DNA of 64,000 nucleotides from Polynucleobacter sp. 71A-WALBACH (GTDB lineage Bacteria; Pseudomonadota; Gammaproteobacteria; Burkholderiales; Burkholderiaceae): the NCBI RefSeq assembly GCF_018882365.1, contig NZ_JACVOP010000001.1, positions 662,449 to 726,448 on the forward strand. The letters run 5' to 3'. A model generated the notes under the pieces. That model was not told the DNA's origin, ran no database searches, and saw only the letters and a list, made by a program, of their open reading frames with translations. Positions within the stretch are counted from its first letter, which is position 1; each line of letters begins with the position of its first letter. A program made the translations under genes and the position numbers. This document shows positions 1 to 8,591 of this stretch, in pieces.

Positions 1-98
1 TGATGAAAATGTTCAATCCTCTAGAGGTAGCTTGGCATTGCCATCTGTTTCGGGTTATTAAGAATCTACAGAAATATCGAGATTTATATCTAAAGTAA
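1..98. other. Unassigned left-edge segment, probably the end of an upstream gene
   Basis: The first 98 bases precede a strong terminator and may hold the 3' end of a plus-strand gene. Two plus-strand frames stay open to a stop, at about 59-61 and 96-98. The window starts too late to tell which, if either, is real, and no family is recognisable from so few residues. Confidence 0.3.
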
Positions 99-110
99 TC
101 GAGTATTAAA

Positions 111-145
111 AAACCCTCACCACTAATTATGGTGAGGGTTTTTTG
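111..145. terminator. Bidirectional intrinsic terminator
   Basis: A perfect 11-bp inverted repeat (AAACCCTCACC at 111-121 and its complement at 131-141) with a 9-base loop is followed by a T run on the plus strand. An A run precedes it, so it also works on the minus strand. It separates the left-edge gene from the convergent FAH-family gene. Confidence 0.85.
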
Positions 146-172
146 TTTTTAGGTCGGAATTTAGGTTAAAGC

Positions 173-940
173 TTATTCAAAACGATTGTCTAGGCGCCCA
201 ACACCATCAATGATGATGCTGACATTACTGCCAGGCTTCATTGAGCCGACACCAACAGAGGTCCCGCAGGCGATGATGTCGCCAGCTTGCAGTGGTACAT
301 CTTGAGAGATCAAACTGACTAATTTTGCTGGTGGAAAAATCATGTCAGCGATTGGATAATTCTGACGCTCTTGATCATTCAATATTGTTTTAATTGTCAG
401 CTTGCTTGGATCAACATCGGTTGTGATGTAGGGACCAAAGACGCCAAAGGTATTAAAGCTCTTGGAGCGCGTCCACTGTGCGTATCCGGGATCGCGATTC
501 AGAATCTCAATTGCGGTCACATCGTTAATGCAGGTGTAGCCAAAAATGGCATTGGCTGCCTGAGTTTCATCTACTTCATGACAAGCTTTGCCAATAACGA
601 TCCCAAGCTCACCTTCATAAACCACTTTTCCGGAGTAAGACTTTGGCGTGCGAATGACTTGATTGGCTGCTAAGAAAGAGTTGTTACCTTTCAGAAAATA
701 TAAAGGCTCTACTGGCACTGCATGCTCAAGCTTGGTGACAAGTGCATGAAAGTTATCCACCATGGCTACCATTTTGGATGGGGTGCATGGTATATCGATA
801 GTGACATCGGATAGCTTTAAAGTCTCGCCAGTTGCCTGGGGATTATTAAATAGATCGCCGGTATACACGGCAATCTGATCGCCCTGTACTTGTCCTAAAC
901 CCAATTTGCCTTGATGCTGAAATCTGAGCCATTGAGCCAT
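173..940 (-). CDS. Fumarylacetoacetate hydrolase (FAH) family protein
   Basis: A 255-residue protein of the FAH / 2-hydroxyhepta-2,4-diene-1,7-dioate isomerase superfamily. These are metal-dependent enzymes acting on beta-keto or 2-hydroxy-dienoate acids in aromatic and organic-acid catabolism. The core motifs are present: YEGELGIVIGK around residues 108-118, GYTCINDVTA around 134-143, and the C-terminal stretch GDIIACGTSVGVG. Sequence alone does not fix the substrate. It diverges from the GrdB-like gene at 997 with a 56-bp gap, so the two could share a regulatory region. Confidence 0.85.
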   Translation of the reverse strand: MAQWLRFQHQGKLGLGQVQGDQIAVYTGDLFNNPQATGETLKLSDVTIDIPCTPSKMVAMVDNFHALVTKLEHAVPVEPLYFLKGNNSFLAANQVIRTPKSYSGKVVYEGELGIVIGKACHEVDETQAANAIFGYTCINDVTAIEILNRDPGYAQWTRSKSFNTFGVFGPYITTDVDPSKLTIKTILNDQERQNYPIADMIFPPAKLVSLISQDVPLQAGDIIACGTSVGVGSMKPGSNVSIIIDGVGRLDNRFE

Positions 941-996
941 AATGAATTCTCCTGATAGTTAATATTTGATAAGCAATATCTTACAGGGATGGATTG

Positions 997-1932
997 ATGA
1001 CTAAGAATTCTGAATTGCTATTTGCACCTGAATTGGATCAGGCAGTTCGTTATATTGAGCGGACGCGTAATTACTATCTTGGCTTGGGATATGAAACGCC
1101 CTATGTTTGGGCGCATTACATAGATGTTCCTTTTACGCCGCTACAAAAGCCCCTCAATCAATCGAACCTGGGCTTAGTAACTACTGCAGTTCCCTTTGAT
1201 GCTAGTAAAGGTCAGCAGGGGCCTGGTGCACCCTATAACGCTGTGGCTAAGTTTTATGACCCTTATATTTGGTCGATTGATGAGGATGCAGACTTGCGTA
1301 TTGCGCATGTTGGCATTGATAGACGTAATGCCAACATGCAGGATAGTCATTGCTGGTTTCCATTGGGAGCGGCGAAACGGGCTGTTGCGAAGGGGCGCGT
1401 CCAATCCTTATCTAAACATTTTTATGGATTACCAACGAATCGCAGCCAACGGCATACCCTGGAGACTGATGCGCCGTTGATCCTCAATAAGATGCGTGAG
1501 GATAGTGTCGATGTTGCTGTATTGATTCCGAATTGCCCGATTTGCCACCAAAGCCAAAGCTTATTGGCGCGTTATTTGGAGGCTGCTGGTATTCCTACGG
1601 TCATCATGGGTGCGGCGAAAGATATTGTGGAGTATTGCGGAGTACCCCGCTTACTCTTTAGTGATTTTCCACTGGGTAATGCCGCAGCATTACCCCATAA
1701 TCTTCAATCGCAAGACTCTAATTTTGAATTAGCCCTTCGTTTGCTTGAAGGCGCTCCAGGGGCGCGAACAACGGTGCAGTCTCCTTTGATCTGGGCTTCT
1801 AATCCCGCTTGGAAATTAGACTATGCCAATTTAGAGCGACTGAGCGCTGAGGAAATTGCGCGTTTGCGTGACGAGGCTGAAAGGGCGCGTATTACCGCTC
1901 GTGATATCAGGGTAAAAAGCGTTGGCGCTTAA
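997..1932 (+). CDS. Glycine/sarcosine/betaine reductase selenoprotein B (GrdB)-like protein, non-selenocysteine
   Basis: A 311-residue protein resembling the GrdB/PrdB reductase family, with Cys180 and Cys183 in the segment PNCPICHQS. No in-frame TGA is seen, so this is a cysteine-type homologue and not a selenoprotein. An in-frame TTG lies directly before the ATG at 997; the ATG is preferred. Classical GrdB acts in anaerobic amino-acid (Stickland) reduction, which does not fit the aerobic gene content here, so the real role is unknown. Its stop overlaps the convergent ispB stop by two bases. Family assignment is moderate, function low. Confidence 0.6.
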   Translation: MTKNSELLFAPELDQAVRYIERTRNYYLGLGYETPYVWAHYIDVPFTPLQKPLNQSNLGLVTTAVPFDASKGQQGPGAPYNAVAKFYDPYIWSIDEDADLRIAHVGIDRRNANMQDSHCWFPLGAAKRAVAKGRVQSLSKHFYGLPTNRSQRHTLETDAPLILNKMREDSVDVAVLIPNCPICHQSQSLLARYLEAAGIPTVIMGAAKDIVEYCGVPRLLFSDFPLGNAAALPHNLQSQDSNFELALRLLEGAPGARTTVQSPLIWASNPAWKLDYANLERLSAEEIARLRDEAERARITARDIRVKSVGA

Positions 1933-2933
1933 GTTTGCCTAGACAGTGAGTATTTACATAAGGCATGCAGAGCTGTTGTTGCCTCATTTTCAGGGAAGCC
2001 TTTGAGGCATTCGAGTGCAAGATCAACCTCTCGTTTTGCAGCAGCTTGGGTGTAATCCAGCGCGCCAGAATTTTGAACTGCGCTCAGAATCTGTTGGAAT
2101 ACATCATCCGGCAGATCTTGATTTTGTTCGATGGCCGCACGAACTAGTAAGCGTTCTTCAGTGCTGCCATTTTCAAGGAGATAAATGAGCGGAAGTGTAG
2201 GTTTGCCCTCTCTTAAATCGTCGCCAGCATTTTTTCCCATTTGGGAGGCATCGGCGGTGTAATCCAGCAGATCATCCATTAATTGGAAGGCAGTGCCAAT
2301 ATGACGACCAAAAGCAGCGGATTGCACTCTTTGTTTAGCGTCAGTAGCAGCCAAAATCGCCCCAAGCTCGGTGGACGCTTCAAATAATTTGGCAGTTTTA
2401 TAGCGAATCACCCGTAAATAACTCTCTTCATCTACTTCAGGGTCGTTCATATTGAGAAGTTGTAAAACCTCGCCTTCAGCAATCGTATTGGTGGCATCAG
2501 ACAGGATTTCCATTACTCGCAGGTCGTTGGGTCCGACCATCATCTGAAAGGCTCTGGAATAGAGAAAATCGCCCACCAGCACGCTTGCCGCATTGCCAAA
2601 CGCAGCATTGGCGGTTTCTCGACCCCTTCTCAGGGTAGATTCATCGACAACATCATCATGCAGCAAGGTGGCTGTGTGGATGAATTCCACCACTGCCGCC
2701 AGCTCGAGGGCATGAGGGGTTTCTTTGCCATTGGCTAAAGCTTTGCAGACTAGGAGCAAAAGGGCTGGCCGAACCCGTTTTCCACCTGCCTGGATGATGT
2801 AAGTTGAGATTTGGTCAATTAAGGCGACTTTTGAGGCCAATCGAAGGCGAATAACGTCATCTAAGGCCTTGAAATCTAAGGCAATTGGGGCCAAAATTTG
2901 GCTTAATTCATTGGTTTTGACAGTGCTCGTCAT
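1929..2933 (-). CDS. ispB: Octaprenyl diphosphate synthase (polyprenyl synthetase)
   Basis: A 334-residue trans-polyprenyl diphosphate synthase that makes the isoprenoid side chain of ubiquinone by adding isopentenyl diphosphate to farnesyl diphosphate. Both Asp-rich metal motifs are visible: DDVVD at residues 93-97 and DDLLD at 220-224. The GGKRVRPALLL segment is near residue 50. It is divergent from rplU. Its first codons lie inside the rplU promoter, so the two transcription units overlap at their 5' ends, an arrangement often seen in proteobacteria. Chain length (C40) is inferred from relatives. Confidence 0.93.
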   Translation of the reverse strand: MTSTVKTNELSQILAPIALDFKALDDVIRLRLASKVALIDQISTYIIQAGGKRVRPALLLLVCKALANGKETPHALELAAVVEFIHTATLLHDDVVDESTLRRGRETANAAFGNAASVLVGDFLYSRAFQMMVGPNDLRVMEILSDATNTIAEGEVLQLLNMNDPEVDEESYLRVIRYKTAKLFEASTELGAILAATDAKQRVQSAAFGRHIGTAFQLMDDLLDYTADASQMGKNAGDDLREGKPTLPLIYLLENGSTEERLLVRAAIEQNQDLPDDVFQQILSAVQNSGALDYTQAAAKREVDLALECLKGFPENEATTALHALCKYSLSRQT

Positions 2934-2945
2934 GCAAGATATAAT
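2917..2945 (+). promoter_or_regulatory. Consensus sigma-70 promoter for rplU-rpmA
   Basis: TTGACA at 2917-2922 and TATAAT at 2940-2945 are both perfect hexamers, separated by exactly 17 bp. Expected transcription start is near 2952, giving a leader of about 57 bases before the rplU ATG. The -35 element lies inside the first codons of the divergent ispB gene. Confidence 0.9.
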
Positions 2946-3008
2946 AATGGGCTTAGCTCATCCAGGGTGGATTAGCTTAAATGTAGATATTAATTGAGGT
3001 TTCAAACC

Positions 3009-3320
3009 ATGTACGCGGTCATAAAAACCGGTGGCAAACAGTATAAAGTTGCTGCAGGCGAAAAATTGAAAATAGAACAGATACCAGCGGAAATCGGCAG
3101 CGAAATCACTCTTGACCAGGTCTTAGCCGTAGGCGAAGGCGCTTCACTCAAATTGGGTGATCCATTGGTTAATGGTGCAGCTGTGATGGCCACTGTCGTC
3201 TCCCAGGGACGTCACGATAAAGTGACAATCTTTAAGATGCGCCGTCGCAAGCATTATCAAAAGCACCAAGGCCATCGTCAGAATTACACAGAAATTCTGA
3301 TTAACACGATTAAAGCCTAA
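3009..3320 (+). CDS. rplU: 50S ribosomal protein L21
   Basis: A 103-residue ribosomal protein, the same length as E. coli L21, starting [14 protein letters not shown]. The ATG at 3009 is chosen because it gives the family N-terminus and has GAGG at 2996-2999 as ribosome binding site; an in-frame TTG at 2994 would add five unneeded residues. L21 binds 23S rRNA in the large subunit. It is the first gene of the L21-L27 unit, driven by the consensus promoter just upstream, with rpmA 33 bp downstream. Confidence 0.98.
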   Translation: MYAVIKTGGKQYKVAAGEKLKIEQIPAEIGSEITLDQVLAVGEGASLKLGDPLVNGAAVMATVVSQGRHDKVTIFKMRRRKHYQKHQGHRQNYTEILINTIKA

Positions 3321-3353
3321 TTTAGGCTAACGGCTAAATAGCAGGAGAAAGAT

Positions 3354-3614
3354 ATGGCACAGAAAAAAGGCGGCGGCTCAACACGAAATGGCCGCGACTC
3401 AGAATCGAAACGCTTAGGCGTTAAGGTATTTGGCGGCGAGCAAATCAACGCTGGCAGCATCATCATTCGTCAACGTGGTACACGAGTACATCCGGGTATG
3501 AACGTTGGTATTGGTAAAGATCACACTTTGTTTGCTTTAGTTGATGGACAAGTGGAATTTGGCGTTAAGGGTGCTTTGAAGAAGGCCCAGGTTTCAGTTC
3601 TCCCGCGTTCATAA
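3354..3614 (+). CDS. rpmA: 50S ribosomal protein L27
   Basis: An 86-residue protein starting [16 protein letters not shown], the standard N-terminus of proteobacterial L27, which reaches toward the peptidyl-transferase centre. There is no Firmicutes-type cleavable N-terminal extension. A clear ribosome binding site (AGGAG) precedes the ATG. It is the second gene of the rplU-rpmA unit and is followed by an intrinsic terminator at 3673-3697, just before obgE. Confidence 0.98.
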   Translation: MAQKKGGGSTRNGRDSESKRLGVKVFGGEQINAGSIIIRQRGTRVHPGMNVGIGKDHTLFALVDGQVEFGVKGALKKAQVSVLPRS

Positions 3615-3672
3615 GACGCCTGACTGAGACACGTTTGATTCAGATTTATTCCGAATTTAACTCTTAGGAACA

Positions 3673-3697
3673 GGCCTCGCTAAGCGAGGCCTTTTTT
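3673..3697 (+). terminator. Intrinsic terminator between rpmA and obgE, next to the obgE start
   Basis: GGCCTCGC (3673-3680), loop TAA, and GCGAGGCC (3684-3691) form a GC-rich 8-bp stem followed by six T. The T run ends four bases before the obgE ATG at 3702. The only Shine-Dalgarno-like GAGG (3686-3689) is inside the 3' arm of the stem. Confidence 0.85.
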
Positions 3698-3701
3698 ATT
3701 C

Positions 3702-4796
3702 ATGAAATTTATAGACGAAGCTCGTATTGAAGTCATAGCTGGCCAAGGTGGCGCCGGGAGTGCCTCCATGCGCCGCGAAAAGTTTATCGAATTCGGTGGT
3801 CCCGATGGTGGTGATGGCGGTAAAGGCGGAAGCGTTTGGGCTACTGCTGATCGCAATATCAACACTTTGATTGACTATCGCTACGCTAAAACGCACACTG
3901 CAAAAAATGGTGAACCCGGCCGTGGCGCTGATTGCTATGGTCGCGCAGGCGACGATATTGAGTTGCGTATGCCAGTTGGCACCATCATTTCTGATTATGA
4001 AACTGGTGAGCCAATTGCTGACTTAACTACCCATGGTGAGCGTCTTTGCTTGGCGCAAGGCGGTGTTGGTGGCTGGGGAAATATTCACTTCAAAAGTAGT
4101 ACGAACCGTGCTCCTCGCCAGAAGACTAATGGCAAAGAGGGTGAGCGTCGTAAGTTAAAGCTTGAGTTAAAAGTATTGGCTGATGTGGGTTTATTGGGTA
4201 TGCCTAATGCTGGTAAATCTACTTTGATTACTGCTGTGTCTAATGCGCGTCCAAAAATTGCGGATTATCCCTTTACAACACTGCATCCGAATTTAGGTGT
4301 GGTGCGTGTGGGTGCTGAGCGTAGCTTTGTGATTGCCGATATTCCAGGATTAATTGAGGGTGCCGCAGAGGGTGCTGGCTTAGGTCATCGTTTCTTAAGG
4401 CACCTACAGCGTACTGGTGTGCTTTTGCATTTAGTAGATATCGCACCATTTGATGACAACATTGATCCGGTTGCTGATGCGGTAGCTATTGTGAATGAAT
4501 TACGTAAGTACGATGAAGCCTTGGTTGAAAAGCCACGGTGGTTAGTGCTGAACAAAGTCGACATGATTCCCGAGGAAGATCGCAAGAAAGTGGTTGCTGA
4601 TTTTATTAAGCGGTTTAAGTGGAAGGGCCCTGTATTTGAGATCTCCGCTTTAACTGGTTTGGGTTGCGACAAGCTTTGCTATTCATTGCAGGATTATTTG
4701 GATTCTGTTCGCAAGGATCGGGATGATGCAGATGAGCGAGCTGCTGATCCGCGTTATCAAGAGCAAGTTCAGCCAGAAGATAAGACTCCAGATTAA
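3702..4796 (+). CDS. obgE: Obg-family GTPase ObgE/CgtA
   Basis: A 364-residue ribosome-associated GTPase acting in 50S assembly and stress control. The glycine-rich Obg fold covers about residues 1-159. The GTPase domain follows, with G1 GMPNAGKST at 166-174, a DIPG switch-II motif, and NKVD as G4. The C-terminal tail is short and acidic. The start [11 protein letters not shown] is the family N-terminus, so the ATG directly behind the terminator is real. proB follows 29 bp downstream and is probably co-transcribed. Confidence 0.97.
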   Translation: MKFIDEARIEVIAGQGGAGSASMRREKFIEFGGPDGGDGGKGGSVWATADRNINTLIDYRYAKTHTAKNGEPGRGADCYGRAGDDIELRMPVGTIISDYETGEPIADLTTHGERLCLAQGGVGGWGNIHFKSSTNRAPRQKTNGKEGERRKLKLELKVLADVGLLGMPNAGKSTLITAVSNARPKIADYPFTTLHPNLGVVRVGAERSFVIADIPGLIEGAAEGAGLGHRFLRHLQRTGVLLHLVDIAPFDDNIDPVADAVAIVNELRKYDEALVEKPRWLVLNKVDMIPEEDRKKVVADFIKRFKWKGPVFEISALTGLGCDKLCYSLQDYLDSVRKDRDDADERAADPRYQEQVQPEDKTPD

Positions 4797-4825
4797 ATAG
4801 TACTCATTTGAGATCTGTATTTGAT

Positions 4826-5611
4826 ATGAACACTCAGAAACCTAAACGAATCGTAGTTAAAGTAGGTTCAAGCCTTGTCACCAACAATGGGGAAGGTTTG
4901 GATCGCGCTGCCATCGGTATGTGGGCTGAGCAAATGGCTACTTTATTAGCGGCCGGTCACGAAGTATTAATGGTCAGTTCTGGTGCGATTGCTGAAGGAA
5001 TGCAACGTCTTGGTTGGGCGAAGCGTCCGAAAGATATTCATCAACTTCAGGCTGCAGCTGCCGTTGGTCAAATGGGTTTGGTGCAGGTTTATGAAAGTTG
5101 TTTTGCGCGTTTTAATTTGCGTAGCGCGCAAGTGTTGTTGACTAACGCGGACTTGGCCGATACAGAGCGTAATGCTAACGCCAAGGCGACTTTAGATACT
5201 TTGCTAAAGCTTGGCGTTGTTCCAATCATTAATGAAAACGATACTGTAGTTACTGATGAAATTAAATTTGGCGATAACGACAGCTTGGCTGCTTTAGTCA
5301 CCAATTTAATTCATGCGGATCTATTGGTGATTTTGACTGATCAAGGTGGTTTATTTACAGCTGATCCTCGTCAAGATGCATCTGCAACCTTGCTAAGCAA
5401 TGCTGTTGCTGGCGACCCCGCTTTAGAGAAAATGGCTGGCGGTGCCGCTAGTGAGCTCAGCAAGGGCGGGATGCTGACCAAGGTGTTGGCTGCAAAGATT
5501 GCAGCGCAAACAGGGGCGGCAACGGTCATTGCCTCTGGGCGAGAGCCTCAAGTCTTAACTCGCCTCATGAACGGCGAGTCTATTGGGACTCTTCTTAGCG
5601 CTAAACCGTAA
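4826..5611 (+). CDS. proB: Glutamate 5-kinase, catalytic domain only
   Basis: First step of proline synthesis: phosphorylates glutamate to glutamyl-5-phosphate in the cytoplasm. The ATG at 4826 gives [16 protein letters not shown]; an in-frame TTG at 4808 is less likely. The amino-acid-kinase domain is complete, from KVGSSLV near residue 12 to the GESIGTLL end. The protein stops at 261 residues, whereas E. coli ProB (367 residues) carries a C-terminal PUA domain. No PUA sequence follows; the convergent lipoprotein gene begins 7 bp later. The partner proA lies far away at 47.2 kb. Confidence 0.94.
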   Translation: MNTQKPKRIVVKVGSSLVTNNGEGLDRAAIGMWAEQMATLLAAGHEVLMVSSGAIAEGMQRLGWAKRPKDIHQLQAAAAVGQMGLVQVYESCFARFNLRSAQVLLTNADLADTERNANAKATLDTLLKLGVVPIINENDTVVTDEIKFGDNDSLAALVTNLIHADLLVILTDQGGLFTADPRQDASATLLSNAVAGDPALEKMAGGAASELSKGGMLTKVLAAKIAAQTGAATVIASGREPQVLTRLMNGESIGTLLSAKP

Positions 5612-5618
5612 TAAAGAT

Positions 5619-6185
5619 TTACTGAATTCCGAAGGAATTAGTGGGTTGCGTGCCGCCAGTAAATTTGCTGGGATCCAATGATTGCAGGATTGTCTTGATG
5701 TTTTTCACTTGGGTATTCAGATCGCACAAGGCCCCTTGGGCTAAGGCCGCTTGGTAACGATTTGGCACTGAACGTTTAATTTCTTTCCACGTACCTAGAG
5801 GATTTTCCTGCCACTTGCCATTATCAAAGGTGCCATAGAGTCGCCATTGGTATGAGTCGCAACGAATACCCTCGTACTGAGACTGTTGGCTACCGCTTGG
5901 ACTGGTGAGTACAACGATATAGCGCGTGATACCGTCCGCCCCGATCAGAATTGAGTCAGTATCGATGGCAAATTTGAATGTTGTAGTCATCGAAACATAA
6001 AAAGGGACTAGCGTAGATTTATTTGGGGGATTTAAAGGCATTGCCGTTGTACCCTCTTTAAAAATCATTGGCGCAAAAGGATCCACGCCGCTTTCTAGGG
6101 GGTCGCCCGCACATCCAGCCAGGATCAAGCTGAAGGCTAAGCCAAGGGTTGCAAATCGAAGGTTGCGAATAGAGAGTTTGTTCAT
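5619..6185 (-). CDS. CNP1-like family lipoprotein
   Basis: A 188-residue predicted lipoprotein: an N-terminal hydrophobic signal followed by the lipobox LILAGC, with Cys near residue 25. It matches the CNP1-like family of betaproteobacteria, whose function is unknown. The mature part contains the recurrent features [17 protein letters not shown] and a C-terminal [11 protein letters not shown]. Its ATG overlaps the rppH stop by ATGA, so it is probably translated from the rppH transcript. Location is inferred as an envelope membrane. Confidence 0.8.
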   Translation of the reverse strand: MNKLSIRNLRFATLGLAFSLILAGCAGDPLESGVDPFAPMIFKEGTTAMPLNPPNKSTLVPFYVSMTTTFKFAIDTDSILIGADGITRYIVVLTSPSGSQQSQYEGIRCDSYQWRLYGTFDNGKWQENPLGTWKEIKRSVPNRYQAALAQGALCDLNTQVKNIKTILQSLDPSKFTGGTQPTNSFGIQ

Positions 6186-6778
6186 GGCTTATCAGTGGGT
6201 TTTGCTTCTGTGGGCTCATCTTCCTCGCCCCCGTAAAGGGATTGAAACAAATCGAGCGGAGATCCCCAGGCAAGTTGCTGCATACGAATGCCGCGGGATA
6301 AGTAGCGTGCAAGCTCGGAAAGCGCTAGTTGATAGACTTCACGCTTGAAATCGATAACGGAGTCTAGTTGAATCCAAAAAGGAACCCAGCGCCAGGCATC
6401 AAACTCTGGATGTTCTGAGGCGCGCAGGTGAATATCGCTGTCTAGACCAACTAAACGCAGTAAAAACCAGATTTGCTTTTGGCCACGATAGCTTGCGCGA
6501 TGATTTTTGGAGGCATGTTGGCGGCGCAAGAACTCCTCTGGGACGTCATAACGAAGCCAGTCCCTAGTTCGCCCAATAATTTGGACATGTTCCGGCAGCA
6601 AGCCAACTTCCTCATGCAATTCGCGGTACATGGCCTGCTCTGGGCTCTCACCATGTTGGATCCCGCCCTGCGGGAACTGCCACGAATGCTGCCCAACGCG
6701 TTTTCCCCAGAAAACCTCGTTATGGCTATTGAGGAGGACTATGCCGACATTGGGTCGATACCCTTCACGGTCAAGCAT
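6182..6778 (-). CDS. rppH: RNA pyrophosphohydrolase
   Basis: A 198-residue Nudix hydrolase that removes pyrophosphate from the 5' end of mRNA and starts decay. The Nudix box is seen at about residues 38-60 ([12 protein letters not shown] followed by RELHEEVGL). The start at 6778 ([17 protein letters not shown]) is the conserved family N-terminus; 23 extra in-frame codons upstream are judged untranslated. It overlaps the lipoprotein gene by ATGA. It diverges from proS, 50 bp away. Confidence 0.95.
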   Translation of the reverse strand: MLDREGYRPNVGIVLLNSHNEVFWGKRVGQHSWQFPQGGIQHGESPEQAMYRELHEEVGLLPEHVQIIGRTRDWLRYDVPEEFLRRQHASKNHRASYRGQKQIWFLLRLVGLDSDIHLRASEHPEFDAWRWVPFWIQLDSVIDFKREVYQLALSELARYLSRGIRMQQLAWGSPLDLFQSLYGGEEDEPTEAKPTDKP

Positions 6779-6828
6779 GAGATCGTGCCTCAAATCCTTT
6801 AAAATCAATGATTTGATTATATCCATAC

Positions 6829-8571
6829 ATGAAAGCTTCACAGTCATTTCTCGCCACGCTAAAAGAAGCCCCTTCCGACGCTGAGGTGGTTTCGCACAAA
6901 CTCATGGTGCGGGCCGGTTTAATTCGTAAACTCAGTGCCGGTATTTATAACTATTTGCCTCTGGGTTTGAAGTCCATTCGCAAGGTCGAAAACATCATTC
7001 GCGAAGAAATGAATCGCGCAGGTGCAATTGAGTTGCTCATGCCAATGATTCAACCTGCGGAGTTATGGCAAGAGACGGGTCGTTGGGAAAAGATGGGGCC
7101 AGAGTTGCTCCGCATTAAAGATCGTCATGACCGTGACTTTTTAATTCAGCCTACTTCTGAAGAGGTGGTAACAGATTTAGCGCGTAACGAAATTAAGAGT
7201 TACAAGCAGCTCCCAGTAAATTTTTATCAAATTCAGACAAAGTTCCGCGATGAGCGTCGCCCACGTTTTGGAATTATGCGTGGTCGCGAGTTCAGCATGA
7301 AAGATGCCTACTCCTTTGATCGTGATGCCGAGGGCTTAAAGAAGTCCTACCAAATCATGTTTGATGCTTACACCAGAATTTTCAAACGTATGGGCTTGAA
7401 GTTCCGTGCGGTAACGGCAGATAATGGCGCTATTGGCGGATCAGGTAGTCAAGAGTTTCATGTGATTGCTGATACTGGTGAAGATGCAATTGTGTATTGT
7501 CCAAACTCGGATTACGCAGCCAATCTTGAGGCCGCTGAATCAGTGTCATTAATTGAAGTACGTGGCACTGCAACTCAGACCTTGACTAAGGTTCCAACAC
7601 CTGACCAAACGAACTGCGCTGATGTTGCTCAATTTTTAAAGTTGCCACTAGAGCAGACTGTGAAATCATTACTATTTGCTGCTGACCAAGAAGAGGGTCC
7701 AGCAAAACTATTTATGGTGCTGGTACGTGGTGACCATGAGCTCAATGAAATCAAGGCGAGCAAGATTCCCGGCATGGTCGAATCACGCTTTGCCAGTGAG
7801 GCTGAGATTAAACAAGCATGCAATGCGCCAGCGGGTTACTTAGGCCCTGTCGGAGTTTCTCCTCATGTAACCGTAGTTGCGGATCGTACCGTTGCCAATA
7901 TGACTGACTTTGTGTGTGGCGCTAACGACTCCGGCCATCACCTCACTGGCGTGAACTGGGGTCGTGATTTACCAGAGCCCCTAGTGATGGATTTGCGTAA
8001 TGCGGTAGCAGGAGATCCTTCTCCTGACGGCAAAGGGGTTGTTGATATTTGCCGCGGTATTGAGGTGGGTCATGTATTCCAATTGGGAACTCGTTACTCA
8101 GAAGCTATGGGCTGTACCTACCTTGATCAACAAGGTAAAGCGCAACCGATGGTGATGGGTTGCTATGGTATCGGTGTAACTCGCTTGCTAGGTGCCGCAA
8201 TTGAGCAAGGTAATGACGAGCGTGGAATTATTTGGCCCATTTCGATGGCGCCATTTGAAGTGGTCATCTGCCCAATGGGCTACGACAAATCCGAAGCCGT
8301 GAAAGCCGCGGCTGATCAATTACATGATGAGTTGATTGCCGCTGGAGTCGATGTTGTGCTCGATGATCGTGGCGAAAGACCAGGCGCAATGTTTGCTGAT
8401 TGGGAGTTGATTGGTGTGCCGTTCCGCGTAGTGATTGGCGATCGTGGCTTAGCTGATGCCCAAGTGGAATTTAAAGGCCGCACGGATGCTGACTCACAAA
8501 ATATTCCACTAGCAGAAATTAAGGTGAAAGTGATTGCTGCGGTTGATGCTGCTAAGAAATTAGTTTCTTAA
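6829..8571 (+). CDS. proS: Prolyl-tRNA synthetase (bacterial type)
   Basis: A 580-residue class II synthetase that charges tRNA-Pro. Motif 2 is seen in [17 protein letters not shown], motif 3 in [14 protein letters not shown], and an inserted editing (INS) domain lies at roughly residues 220-400, as in E. coli ProS. The C-terminal part is the anticodon-binding domain. It starts with the family sequence [15 protein letters not shown]. It is convergent with ffh, 20 bp apart. Confidence 0.97.
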   Translation: MKASQSFLATLKEAPSDAEVVSHKLMVRAGLIRKLSAGIYNYLPLGLKSIRKVENIIREEMNRAGAIELLMPMIQPAELWQETGRWEKMGPELLRIKDRHDRDFLIQPTSEEVVTDLARNEIKSYKQLPVNFYQIQTKFRDERRPRFGIMRGREFSMKDAYSFDRDAEGLKKSYQIMFDAYTRIFKRMGLKFRAVTADNGAIGGSGSQEFHVIADTGEDAIVYCPNSDYAANLEAAESVSLIEVRGTATQTLTKVPTPDQTNCADVAQFLKLPLEQTVKSLLFAADQEEGPAKLFMVLVRGDHELNEIKASKIPGMVESRFASEAEIKQACNAPAGYLGPVGVSPHVTVVADRTVANMTDFVCGANDSGHHLTGVNWGRDLPEPLVMDLRNAVAGDPSPDGKGVVDICRGIEVGHVFQLGTRYSEAMGCTYLDQQGKAQPMVMGCYGIGVTRLLGAAIEQGNDERGIIWPISMAPFEVVICPMGYDKSEAVKAAADQLHDELIAAGVDVVLDDRGERPGAMFADWELIGVPFRVVIGDRGLADAQVEFKGRTDADSQNIPLAEIKVKVIAAVDAAKKLVS

Positions 8572-8591
8572 GGCTAAGCGTTTTTTAACTA

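Noticed and set aside
371..673. Plus-strand frame of 100 codons inside the FAH-family gene
   Set aside because: It is antisense to a well-supported enzyme and has no recognisable family.
997..1932. Possible selenoprotein in the GrdB-like gene
   Set aside because: No in-frame TGA is present; the active-site region uses Cys.
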